In this document: one piece after another, positions 10,303 to 19,917 of the stretch
How positions within the stretch are numbered: the stretch's first letter is position 1
Layout: every line of letters begins with the position of its first letter
Made by a program: the position numbers and the translations under genes
NCBI RefSeq assembly: GCF_902459745.1
Contig: NZ_CABPSJ010000003.1
Span: forward strand, 496,001-560,000
From: Pandoraea communis
GTDB taxonomy: Bacteria; Pseudomonadota; Gammaproteobacteria; Burkholderiales; Burkholderiaceae
DNA: 64,000 nucleotides
Direction of reading: 5' to 3'
Notes under the pieces: model-generated
The model's input: the letters and a program-made list of their open reading frames with translations, nothing else
Told to the model about the DNA's origin: nothing
Databases searched by the model: none

Positions 10303-11202
10303 ATGAACCGTATTGGAACCGTAATTGTTGCGCTGATCGTTCTGTTGATCGTGCTTGCCTCGACGATGTTCGTGGTGGATCAGCGCCGTTTTGCCGTGGT
10401 GTTTTCGCTGGGCGAGATCCGCGACGTATATAGCCAGCCTGGCCTGAAATTCAAGTTGCCGCCGCCGCTCCAGACCGTGCTGTATCTGGACAAGCGCATC
10501 ATGACCATCGATAACCCGGAGCCGGAGCGCTTCATCACGGCCGAGAAGAAGAACCTGATCGTCGACTCGTATGTGAAGTGGCGTATCGTCGACCCGCGCA
10601 AGTTCTACGTGAGCTTCAAGGGTGAGAGCCGTCTTGCTCAGGATAGATTGACGCAGCAGATTCGCTCGGCATTGCAGGAAGCGTTCACCAAGCGCACGGT
10701 GACGGAGGTGGTGTCCTCGCAGCGTGAACAAGTAATGCAGTGGGTGAAGCAGAAGGTCGGCGAAGACGCTGCGCAAGTGGGCATCGAGATTGTCGACGTG
10801 AGGATGCGCCGCGTGGATCTGGCCGCTGGCATCAGCGATTCGGTCTATAGCCGGATGGCTGCCGAGCGTAAGCGCGTGGCGAACGAGCTGCGTTCGACTG
10901 GCGCTGCCGAGGCCGAGCAGATTCGTGCCGATGCCGACCGCCAGCGCGACGTGGTGGTGGCGGAAGCCTATGCCAAGGCCCAGCAGGTCAAGGGCGAGGG
11001 CGATGCCGCTGCGGCGGGTATATACGCGCAGGCATTTGGCCGTGATCCGCAGTTCGCGCAGTTCTATCAGAGCCTGGAAGCGTACAAGGCGACGTTCCGC
11101 GACAAGGCGGACGTCATCATTGCCGACCCGAACAGCGATTTCTTCCGATTTATGCGCGGCTCCGGTGGTGCTGGCGCGCCGAGCGGAAAAGCGGGAAAAT
11201 AA
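10303..11202 (+). CDS. hflC: FtsH modulator HflC
   Basis: Partner of HflK in the inner-membrane SPFH complex that modulates FtsH proteolysis. The 299-residue protein begins with a transmembrane anchor (VIVALIVLLIVLASTMFVV, residues ~5-24), then the band-7 domain and an alanine/glutamate-rich coiled coil (AEAEQIRADADRQRDVVVAEA), with a Gly-rich end. GGGGA lies before ATG 10303. It is coupled to hflK by short spacing and followed by a strong terminator. Confidence 0.96.
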   Translation: MNRIGTVIVALIVLLIVLASTMFVVDQRRFAVVFSLGEIRDVYSQPGLKFKLPPPLQTVLYLDKRIMTIDNPEPERFITAEKKNLIVDSYVKWRIVDPRKFYVSFKGESRLAQDRLTQQIRSALQEAFTKRTVTEVVSSQREQVMQWVKQKVGEDAAQVGIEIVDVRMRRVDLAAGISDSVYSRMAAERKRVANELRSTGAAEAEQIRADADRQRDVVVAEAYAKAQQVKGEGDAAAAGIYAQAFGRDPQFAQFYQSLEAYKATFRDKADVIIADPNSDFFRFMRGSGGAGAPSGKAGK

Positions 11203-11224
11203 CGCCTTTGACATCCGAGTAGCT

Positions 11225-11260
11225 GCCACCGCCCGCGTCAAACGCGGGCGGTGGCGTTTT
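11225..11260 (+). terminator. Rho-independent terminator after hflC
   Basis: A perfect 13-bp stem (GCCACCGCCCGCG / CGCGGGCGGTGGC, loop TCAAA) is followed by GTTTT. It closes hflX-hflK-hflC. It also covers a GTG at 11251 that could otherwise be taken as the start of the next gene. Confidence 0.9.
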
Positions 11261-11274
11261 GGCCGAGTCCCCCT

Positions 11275-11466
11275 GTGACCAGCAGCACGATAATTCTCGC
11301 TTTGGCCCTCATGCTGATCGTCGAGGGGTTGTTTCCGTTTGTCGCTCCGGAACGGTGGCGGCAAAGTTTTCGTAAAATAACGGAAATGCCGTCCGGCCAG
11401 ATTCGCTTCTTCGGCCTGGCCGCCGTCTCGTTGGGGCTGATTCTGATGCTGCTGGCCGACCACTAA
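11275..11466 (+). CDS. DUF2065 (YjeT-like) small membrane protein
   Basis: Small inner-membrane protein of the DUF2065 family, function unknown, with two helices ([18 protein letters not shown] and [18 protein letters not shown]). GTG 11275 gives 63 residues, matching the E. coli YjeT length of 65 and its N-terminus. An upstream in-frame GTG at 11251 lies inside the hflC terminator hairpin and is unlikely to be used. The position between hflC and hisZ/purA is conserved in related genomes. Confidence 0.85.
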   Translation: MTSSTIILALALMLIVEGLFPFVAPERWRQSFRKITEMPSGQIRFFGLAAVSLGLILMLLADH

Positions 11467-11504
11467 AAGGTGCTTCCCTGCGCCGCCTGAGTACCGAAAT
11501 ATCC

Positions 11505-12665
11505 ATGCCGAACTGGCTCCTTCCCGAAAATATCGCCGACGTGCTGCCGTCCGAGGCGCGCAAGATCGAAGATCTGCGCCGGCTCATGCTCGATCGCTTC
11601 CGTACCTACGGGTACGAACTCGTGATGCCGCCGATGCTCGAGTACGTCGAGTCGCTGCTGACCGGCACCGGCCACGACCTCGATCTGCGCACGTTCAAGC
11701 TCGTTGACCAGCTCTCGGGCCGTACGATGGGCCTGCGCGCCGACATCACCCCGCAGATCGCCCGTATCGACGCCCACTTGCTCAATCGCAAGGGCGTGAC
11801 GCGTCTGTGCTATGCGGGGAGCGTTCTGTTTACGCGTCCGCGCAATTTGCTGGCAACGCGCGAACCGTTCCAGATCGGCGCTGAAATCTTCGGGCATAGC
11901 GGGCTGGAAGCCGATCTCGAGATTCAGGAGCTGTTGCTCTACTGCCTGCAACTTGCCGGCCTAAAGCAGATTCGGATCGATCTGTGCCATGCAGGCGTTC
12001 TGGAGGCGCTGATCGAGCGTGTGCCGGCTGCCGAGGCTATTGAGAGCCAGTTGTTCGGTGCCCTGGCAACCAAGGATGTGCCGCAACTCGAAGCGCTGAC
12101 TCGTGACCTGCCTGTGCCCCTTCGCGACGCGCTGCTGGCGTTGACCACGTTGTATGGTGAACCGGCCGAGACACTCGCTCGCGCCCGCAAGGTGCTGCCG
12201 GATCTGCCCGGTGTGAAGGCTGCATTGGACGATCTGGCCTATCTGGCGGCGTCGCAGAGCAAGGATGGCCCGGCAGTGCTATCCATCGATCTGGCCGATC
12301 TGCGAGGCTATCAGTACCACAGTGGCGTGATGTTCGCCGCATATGTCGATGGCATCCCCAATGCGATTGCGCGCGGTGGACGCTACGACAAAGTGGGGCA
12401 GGCGTTCGGGCGAGACCGTCCGGCAACCGGTTTTTCACTTGATTTGCGTGAATTGGCAGCAATTTCGCCGGTTGAAGCGCGCAGTAACGCCATTTTGGCG
12501 CCGGCGGACGACGTCCCTGGGTTGCGTGCCAAGATCGAGAGCCTGCGAGATGCGGGCGAGGTCGTCATCCGCATGCTGCCGGGGCACGATCAGGATTTCG
12601 AGGAGTTCACAGGGGACCGTGTACTTGTCGAGAAAAATGGTCAGTGGGTTGTGACGCCCCGGTGA
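11505..12665 (+). CDS. hisZ: ATP phosphoribosyltransferase regulatory subunit
   Basis: HisZ is a catalytically inactive HisRS paralogue that combines with short-form HisG to catalyse and feedback-regulate the first step of histidine synthesis. The 386-residue protein has the class II synthetase fold signatures ([37 protein letters not shown]) but lacks the HisRS anticodon-binding domain. Its presence implies that the genome encodes a short HisG elsewhere; none is in this window. It follows DUF2065 by 38 nt and leads to purA. Confidence 0.95.
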   Translation: MPNWLLPENIADVLPSEARKIEDLRRLMLDRFRTYGYELVMPPMLEYVESLLTGTGHDLDLRTFKLVDQLSGRTMGLRADITPQIARIDAHLLNRKGVTRLCYAGSVLFTRPRNLLATREPFQIGAEIFGHSGLEADLEIQELLLYCLQLAGLKQIRIDLCHAGVLEALIERVPAAEAIESQLFGALATKDVPQLEALTRDLPVPLRDALLALTTLYGEPAETLARARKVLPDLPGVKAALDDLAYLAASQSKDGPAVLSIDLADLRGYQYHSGVMFAAYVDGIPNAIARGGRYDKVGQAFGRDRPATGFSLDLRELAAISPVEARSNAILAPADDVPGLRAKIESLRDAGEVVIRMLPGHDQDFEEFTGDRVLVEKNGQWVVTPR

Positions 12666-12709
12666 ACTTCGCTGAAAAAAGCGGCACTAGCGCCCGTCAA
12701 CACGGGTAG

Positions 12710-14080
<1,371 letters not shown>

Positions 14081-14108
14081 AATACCAGTAGGACTGGCAA
14101 GGCACACC

Positions 14109-14645
14109 ATGAATCTGCCCCAAAACGACGATAAGAACCTCTGGGTCTCGTGGGAAGAGTACCACCGGCTGATCGAGCGTCTGGCGCTCAAGGTCTATGA
14201 GTCCGACTGGAAGTTCGACAAGATCCTGTGTCTGGCCCGTGGTGGTTTGCGTGTAGGCGATCAGCTTGCACGCATCTATGACGTGCCGCTCGCGATTCTG
14301 GCGACCAGTTCGTATCGTGAAGCCGAAGGCACTGTTCGTGGCGATCTCGACATTGCCCAGTACATCACCATCACGCGCGGCGAGCTGGAAGGCCGTGTGC
14401 TGCTGGTCGACGATCTGGTCGATTCGGGGGTGACGCTCGAACGCGTTGGCAAGCACCTCAAGGAGCGTTTCCCGAAGGTGACCGATGTGCGCTCCGCAGT
14501 GCTGTGGCACAAGGCTTGCTCGAAGGTGGCTCCGGATTACGCGGTCGAATTCCTGGCAACGAATCCGTGGATTCACCAGCCCTTCGAGGAGTACGACACG
14601 CTGCGTCCGCACAACTTGTCTGCGTGGATCAAGCGCGGCACCTGA
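14109..14645 (+). CDS. Type I phosphoribosyltransferase (hypoxanthine/xanthine type)
   Basis: Cytosolic PRPP-dependent transferase, 178 residues. The PRPP loop VLLVDDLVDSGVT is at about residues 97-110, and the short N-terminal domain with CLARGGLRVGD is typical of bacterial xanthine/hypoxanthine enzymes. The reading frame extends upstream into purA in a shifted register, but ATG 14109 after purA is the sensible start. The neighbouring purA supports a role in purine salvage; the base specificity cannot be told from sequence. Confidence 0.9.
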   Translation: MNLPQNDDKNLWVSWEEYHRLIERLALKVYESDWKFDKILCLARGGLRVGDQLARIYDVPLAILATSSYREAEGTVRGDLDIAQYITITRGELEGRVLLVDDLVDSGVTLERVGKHLKERFPKVTDVRSAVLWHKACSKVAPDYAVEFLATNPWIHQPFEEYDTLRPHNLSAWIKRGT

Positions 14646-14701
14646 GCGATATTGGTAAGGCCGGGTGTGCTGAGAGACGCAGTTCGGCAGGGAAGCCCAA
14701 C

Positions 14702-14744
14702 AAACAGGCGGTGACATCGAAAGATGCCCCGCCTGTTTCGTTTT
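14702..14744 (+). terminator. Terminator after purA-phosphoribosyltransferase
   Basis: Arms AAACAGGCGG and CCGCCTGTTT form a 10-bp stem with a 17-nt loop, followed by CGTTTT. Confidence 0.7.
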
Positions 14745-14912
14745 GTGTGTCCGTTTCCGAAGTGCTTGCCGTGGATTTGACATGCGATAGCGCGGTGAGG
14801 CCATTTGGCGGGCAATCTCCCCTCTGCTCAAAGCTTCAGTGCCCCGGGTGACGTGATTTCATACGATATCAGTCACGACCTGTGCAGATTCTTCGACTGC
14901 GATTCCGTCACG

Positions 14913-15545
14913 ATGAAGTGGTTTGGCCACTATTCCGCGATTTTCTCCGCATGTCTTGTTGGCGTGATGGCACTGATCAGCACGCCAAGTCTTGCCGCGT
15001 CCGCCGTGGCGGGAGTGCGTACGGCAAACGGACTTCGATATGTCTATGTGACCAACCAGACATCGATGGCCAAGGCCAAACTGGCAGTGCTGGACCGATG
15101 TAGGACCCAACTCGCGTCCGGTAGCCGGGGAGGGCAATGCGAGGTGTTGATGGCCGGGAACGGGCCCGCATACTGGGCGGTTGTGCGTGCAAGTAACGGG
15201 GAGGTTGGCGTCGCGCTCGGCGATACCCAGACATCTGCCGTTCAGGACGCATTTGTCGTTTGTCAGCGCGGGGGCGAATGCTCTGCCGATAACGCGCACA
15301 TCTGGTTCGATAACGGCCAACGTCCAGGCAAGCGCTTGCCGCCGCCTCCCGCGGCTCAGGCATCGCCCGCGCAGTGCCGGATTCCTACGGGGCAGGTCGT
15401 ACGCATGCAGACGCGATGTATCAACGGCGAGTGCATCCGGACGTATGAGAACGGGTGCACGGTTCGCTTCCAAGCGGCACGCTGTCTGGACCCGGAGACG
15501 AACAGCTACGTGTGGAGACCGAACGGTTGCGGCGATGGGGGCTGA
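14913..15545 (+). CDS. Secreted DUF4189-domain protein
   Basis: Exported protein of unknown function, 210 residues from ATG 14913. A signal peptide is clear (MKWFGHYSAIFSACLVGVMA with cleavage near SLAAS). The DUF4189 domain follows, with paired cysteines (DRCRTQL, QCEVL, VVCQRGGECSADN), then a Pro/Ala linker and a Cys-rich tail with CINGECIRTYENGC and a GCGDGG end. The frame is open to 14805, but the signal peptide fixes the start. It stands alone between two terminators. Confidence 0.8.
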   Translation: MKWFGHYSAIFSACLVGVMALISTPSLAASAVAGVRTANGLRYVYVTNQTSMAKAKLAVLDRCRTQLASGSRGGQCEVLMAGNGPAYWAVVRASNGEVGVALGDTQTSAVQDAFVVCQRGGECSADNAHIWFDNGQRPGKRLPPPPAAQASPAQCRIPTGQVVRMQTRCINGECIRTYENGCTVRFQAARCLDPETNSYVWRPNGCGDGG

Positions 15546-15607
15546 TGATTCTGCATGCTGCGGGCGGATCGCCCGGTGCGTGATGTGTTGTTCCGTGCAT
15601 CCCGCCA

Positions 15608-15649
15608 TCAATGAAAAATGGGCGCCTTCGAGCGCCCATTTTTCATTGA
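15608..15649. terminator. Bidirectional terminator between DUF4189 gene and prlC
   Basis: An 18-bp perfect inverted repeat (left arm 15608-15625, right arm 15632-15649) has an A-rich left flank and T-rich right flank within the arms, so it can end both converging transcripts. Confidence 0.9.
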
Positions 15650-15665
15650 AGACTCCCGTTGGGCG

Positions 15666-17744
15666 TCAGCTTGCCGACATGCCGCTGTGACGCAGCAAGG
15701 CATCAACTTGCGGCGCGCGGCCCCGGAACGCGATAAACGACTCCATTGCCTCGCGGCTACCACCCACCGCGAGAATTTCATCGCGATAGCGGGCACCCGT
15801 TGCCGTGTCGAGTACCGATCCGCTGACCTGCGCGGCCTCTTCAAACGCTGCATACACGTCGGCAGACAGCACTTCGGCCCACTTGTAGCTGTAGTAGCCT
15901 GCCGCATAGCCTCCCGCAAAGATGTGGCTGAACGTATTCGGCCAACGTGAGAACTCCGCTTGCGGTGTGACGTGCAGCCGATCATTGATGCGTTTCGAAA
16001 GCGCCAGCACCGACTCGTTGCCACGCGGATCGAAGTCGTAATGCAGGTGCATGTCGAAGTCGGAGAAGACCAACTGGCGCAGCATCATCAGGCCGCTCTG
16101 GAAATTGCGCGCTGCGATCATCTTGTCGAACAGCGTGCGTGGCAACGGCGCGCCTGTATCGACGTGCGCCGTCATGTGTTCCAGTACATCCCATTCCCAG
16201 CAGAAGTTCTCCATGAACTGAGACGGCAATTCGACGGCATCCCACTCGACGCCATTGATGCCCGCCACGCCAGCATCTTCCACTTGCGTGAGCATGTGGT
16301 GCAGGCCGTGTCCGAATTCATGGAACAGCGTGATGACGTCGTCGTGCGGCAGTAGCGCGGGCTTGTCGCCAACGGGGGCGGGGAAGTTGCAAACGAGGTA
16401 GGCTACCGGTGTTTGCAGCTCGCCATCGTGCAGGCGCTTGCGGGTGCGGGCGCTGTCCATCCATGCGCCACCGCGTTTGCCTTCGCGGGCAAACAAGTCC
16501 ATGTAGAACTGCGCGACCAGTTCGCCATCGCGCTCGATGCGGAAGAAGCGCACATCCGGATGCCAGGTTTCGGCATCTTGCGGACGAATCGTGACACCGA
16601 ACAACGCGCCAGCGACGCGGAACAGGCCGTCAAGCACCTTGGGCAACGGGAAATATTGGCGGACTTCCGTTTCCGAGAAGGCATAGCGTTGCTGGCGCAG
16701 CTTTTCCGACGCGTAGGCTGTATCCCACTGCTGTAACTTATCGATGCCAAGCGAGGCAGCGGCGAACGCCTGCAGTTCTTCCCAATCCTTTTCGGCGTAC
16801 GGACGCGCGCGGCGGGCGAGGTCTTCGAGGAACTCAAGGACTTGCGCGGGCGATTCGGCCATCTTGGGTTCGAGCGATACCTCGGCATAGTTCTTGAAGC
16901 CGAGCATGTGGGCTTCTTCGCGGCGCAGCGAGAGTTGTTCGACAACGATCTCAGTGTTGTCCCAACCGGCTTCGCCGTCGCCGAATTGCGGGCCAAGTTC
17001 AGATGCACGCGTGACGTTGGCGCGATACAGCTTCTCGCGAAGCGCACGATTGTCCGCGTATTGCAGCACAGGGAAGTACGACGGGAAGTGCAGTGTGAAT
17101 TTCCAGCCTTCGAGGCCGTCGCGTTCGGCTGCGGCGCGCGCAGCGGCCTTGTCGTCGTCAGGCACGCCGGAAAGCGCCTGCTCGTCGGTCACGACAAGTG
17201 AAAACTTGTTAGTGGCGTCGAGCACGTGGTCCGAAAAACTCTTGGCCAGATATGCCTGCCGCTCCTGAATTTCGGCGAATCGCGGTTTCTGATCTTCGGG
17301 AAGTTCGGCGCCGCCGAGGCGGAAACCGCGCATCTCGTTGTCGAGAATCTTCTTGCGTGCTGGCGACAGACCTGCGAATTCCGAACCCGCAGCGATGGCC
17401 TTGTACTTTTCGAACAGCGCTAGATTCTGACCGACGCTCGCTGAGAACTCGGTGACGCGCGGCAGGTTTTCGCTGTACGCCGCGCGTAGCTCCGGTGTGT
17501 CGGCGACCGCGTTCAGGTGCCCGACGATTTCCCAGGCACGGCCCAGTCCTTCGGTACCGTCTTCCACGGCGTCGAGAATGTTGGCCCAGGTCGCCGGCGT
17601 GGATGGGGCTGCTGCCCGGTCGACGGCCACGCGCGCTTGCTCCAGCAATACGTCAACGGCGGGCGTCACGTGTTCGGGGCGGATCTCGGCGAAACGCGGG
17701 AGTCCTTCGATATCGAGCAGAGGATTGGTTTGCGGCGTATTCAT
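15666..17744 (-). CDS. prlC: Oligopeptidase A (M3 metallopeptidase)
   Basis: Cytosolic zinc peptidase of the M3 family that degrades peptides, including cleaved signal peptides. The zinc motif HEFGH is at residues 475-479 from ATG 17744 and is followed by the expected downstream glutamate region. At 692 residues the length is normal for PrlC. A GTG five codons upstream (17759) is an alternative start with no better ribosome site. It is downstream of folD on the same strand but separated by the folD terminator, so it has its own promoter. Confidence 0.96.
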   Translation of the reverse strand: MNTPQTNPLLDIEGLPRFAEIRPEHVTPAVDVLLEQARVAVDRAAAPSTPATWANILDAVEDGTEGLGRAWEIVGHLNAVADTPELRAAYSENLPRVTEFSASVGQNLALFEKYKAIAAGSEFAGLSPARKKILDNEMRGFRLGGAELPEDQKPRFAEIQERQAYLAKSFSDHVLDATNKFSLVVTDEQALSGVPDDDKAAARAAAERDGLEGWKFTLHFPSYFPVLQYADNRALREKLYRANVTRASELGPQFGDGEAGWDNTEIVVEQLSLRREEAHMLGFKNYAEVSLEPKMAESPAQVLEFLEDLARRARPYAEKDWEELQAFAAASLGIDKLQQWDTAYASEKLRQQRYAFSETEVRQYFPLPKVLDGLFRVAGALFGVTIRPQDAETWHPDVRFFRIERDGELVAQFYMDLFAREGKRGGAWMDSARTRKRLHDGELQTPVAYLVCNFPAPVGDKPALLPHDDVITLFHEFGHGLHHMLTQVEDAGVAGINGVEWDAVELPSQFMENFCWEWDVLEHMTAHVDTGAPLPRTLFDKMIAARNFQSGLMMLRQLVFSDFDMHLHYDFDPRGNESVLALSKRINDRLHVTPQAEFSRWPNTFSHIFAGGYAAGYYSYKWAEVLSADVYAAFEEAAQVSGSVLDTATGARYRDEILAVGGSREAMESFIAFRGRAPQVDALLRHSGMSAS

Positions 17745-18005
17745 GCGTTCGGTGTCCACTGGAAGGGGCTTACAAGGAGTGTGGGGGCATCCAGTCGAAT
17801 TTTCCAGTCGTTTTTTTCAACTGGTACGATTGAGATGGCTGATGGGGAACCGCCTGAAACCCCCTGTCGGGCATGCGTTCGCCGGGTTTTGCTGGGTAGC
17901 GGCGACGGCGGCTGAGGACGCTGCCGATACGCGATACAGACAGGATTTTCGGGACATTCTGACCCTGGCATCGGCCCTTTCGCGTGGGGCACTGGCGCGG
18001 GGCCT
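17745..18005. other. Intergenic region upstream of prlC
   Basis: Together with the folD terminator this makes a gap of about 330 nt. It should hold the prlC promoter, but I see no convincing -35/-10 pair and no gene. Confidence 0.4.
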
Positions 18006-18050
18006 GGAAAAACAATAAGGGCGCAGCCGGCCTGTCGGTCGGCTGCGCCC
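18006..18050 (-). terminator. Terminator after folD
   Basis: Read on the minus strand, a 10-bp stem GGGCGCAGCC / GGCTGCGCCC is followed by TTATTGTTTTT. Confidence 0.85.
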
Positions 18051-18077
18051 TGCGAGTAGCGCGGAACTGCCTGACGC

Positions 18078-18932
18078 TCAGGCGCCGAGCGCGCGCTCAG
18101 CTGCCTCGATGGTATTCACGAGGAGCATGGTGATTGTCATCGGACCGACACCGCCCGGCACCGGCGTGATGAAGCCGGCGACATCCTTGACGCCGTTGAA
18201 ATCGACATCGCCACACAGCTTGCCTGCGTCATCGCGGTTCATGCCAACGTCGATCACCGCTGCGCCCGGCTTGACCATGTCGGCCGTGACGATGTTGCGC
18301 TTGCCCACGGCTGCGACGATCACGTCGGCGTTGCGGGTGTGAGCGGCCAGATCGCGCGTCTTGCTGTTGCAGATCGTGACGGTGGCGCCAGCCTGAAGCA
18401 GCATCATGGCCATCGGTTTGCCAACGATGTTTGATGCACCGATCACCACGGCCACTGCCCCACGCAGCGGGAAATCCACCGATTCCAGCATTTTCATGCA
18501 GCCATACGGCGTGCAGGGGCGGAACAGCGGCGCGCCGGTCATCAGGGCGCCGGCATTCGAAACGTGAAAGCCGTCGACATCCTTTTCCGGGGCGATAGCC
18601 TCTAGCACCTTGTGGCTGTCGATATGTTTCGGCAGGGGCAGTTGCACGAGGATGCCGTTGATCTTCGGATCGCGGTTGAGTTCATCGATGCGGGCGAGCA
18701 GGGCGCTCTCCGTCAGGTCGGCCGGGTAGCGGTCGAGCGACGAATGCAGGCCGTTGTCTTCGCAAGCCTTGACCTTATTGCGTACGTAGACCTGGCTGGC
18801 AGGGTCCTCACCGACCAGAACCACGGCAAGACCGGGCTGATGGCCACGGGCGGTGAGGGCGGCGGCGCGCGTGGCAACTTCGGCGCGAATGCGTTTGGCG
18901 AGGGCGTTGCCGTCGATGAGGGTGGCGGTCAT
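18078..18932 (-). CDS. folD: Methylenetetrahydrofolate dehydrogenase/cyclohydrolase
   Basis: Bifunctional cytosolic folate enzyme that interconverts 5,10-methylene-, methenyl- and 10-formyl-THF with NADP. The catalytic region with YVRNK, the [12 protein letters not shown] signature, PCTPYGCM and the Rossmann motif [12 protein letters not shown] are visible in 284 residues. The frame extends 13 codons upstream of ATG 18932, but the family start [12 protein letters not shown] fits 18932. It is monocistronic, with its own terminator. Confidence 0.97.
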   Translation of the reverse strand: MTATLIDGNALAKRIRAEVATRAAALTARGHQPGLAVVLVGEDPASQVYVRNKVKACEDNGLHSSLDRYPADLTESALLARIDELNRDPKINGILVQLPLPKHIDSHKVLEAIAPEKDVDGFHVSNAGALMTGAPLFRPCTPYGCMKMLESVDFPLRGAVAVVIGASNIVGKPMAMMLLQAGATVTICNSKTRDLAAHTRNADVIVAAVGKRNIVTADMVKPGAAVIDVGMNRDDAGKLCGDVDFNGVKDVAGFITPVPGGVGPMTITMLLVNTIEAAERALGA

Positions 18933-19272
18933 GATGCGTGGGTATCGTATGAAGGAAGGGGGCTGGCCCATAGGGCCGGATACGGCAGCGACAGTCAGGC
19001 GGTGACAGACGCGAAGACCGTATTATAACGGCGCGCCGGAACGGGCGGGAGGGGGCAAGTTGCCCCGGAACGAGCATCGACGGGCATGCCTTCGGCTGTC
19101 ATTCGACCGCCTGGGAAGCGAAGTGCTTCGTCGAATTGGCGTCGCTCGATATTGATGGCGAGCAACGCCATGCAAATGCGGCCGGAAGACAATCCACCGG
19201 CCGCTAATCCGACACCCCGTCAGTGGGCCGACGCGGTGCGATGCATACGGCATACGGCAGTCTACGACACGG
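18933..19272. other. Intergenic region between folD and the response regulator gene
   Basis: 340 nt without a convincing gene. On the minus strand a TATAAT hexamer (plus 19022-19027) about 90 nt before folD could be a -10 box, but no -35 match lies at the right distance. Confidence 0.4.
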
Positions 19273-19917
19273 TCAAGGGCGAGGTGAGCCGCTTGAGCGC
19301 TTGGAGAGTGCAAGGCGGAGCAAGTCGGCGACGGTATTGACGTTGAGCTTCTCCATGATGTTGGCACGGTGTGCCTCGACCGTTTTGATGCTGATGCCAA
19401 GATCATCGGCAATCTGCTTGTTCAGGCGGCCGGCAATAATGCGCTCCAGCACCTGATGCTCGCGGCTCGTGAGCTTCGAAAGCAGGTCTTCGGCAGCTTG
19501 CTGCTCACGTTGGCTGCTCGCGTCTTGCCGGGCCTTCGAGAGCATCCGTTCGACTTGAGCGCGGAGTTCCGCTTCGTCAAAAGGCTTTTCGATGAAGTCC
19601 ATCGCACCTTTTTTCATCGTGTCGACCGCCATCGGCACGTCGCCGTGGCCCGTCACGAAGATGATCGGAATGTTGAACCGGTTTTCGACTAGTTTTTCCT
19701 GTAGCTCCAGCCCGCTCATGCCGGGCATGCGAACATCGAGAATCAGGCAGCCCACCTGATGTCCGTTGTAGTGCGAAAGAAACTCCTCTGCGCTTGCAAA
19801 GCCTCGCACATGGTAGCCATTGGCCTCGAGAAGCCAGCGAAGCGAGTCACGGACCGCTTCGTCGTCATCGACAACGAAGACGGTTTCTTGGTCGATATTG
19901 GTGTTGGGTGTCGTCAT
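19273..19917 (-). CDS. FixJ-family response regulator
   Basis: Two-domain regulator, 214 residues: a receiver domain with acidic pocket D17-D19, phospho-acceptor D61 (LILDVRMPG) and the conserved EKPFDEAEL lysine, then a LuxR/FixJ-type HTH (LTSREHQVLERIIAGRLNKQIADDL). ATG 19917 overlaps the kinase stop codon as ATGA and has a GGGGGAGG ribosome site, so the pair is translationally coupled. The family activates transcription after phosphorylation. Its target is unknown; the closest divergent operon is aceE-aceF-lpdA. Confidence 0.93.
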   Translation of the reverse strand: MTTPNTNIDQETVFVVDDDEAVRDSLRWLLEANGYHVRGFASAEEFLSHYNGHQVGCLILDVRMPGMSGLELQEKLVENRFNIPIIFVTGHGDVPMAVDTMKKGAMDFIEKPFDEAELRAQVERMLSKARQDASSQREQQAAEDLLSKLTSREHQVLERIIAGRLNKQIADDLGISIKTVEAHRANIMEKLNVNTVADLLRLALSKRSSGSPRP

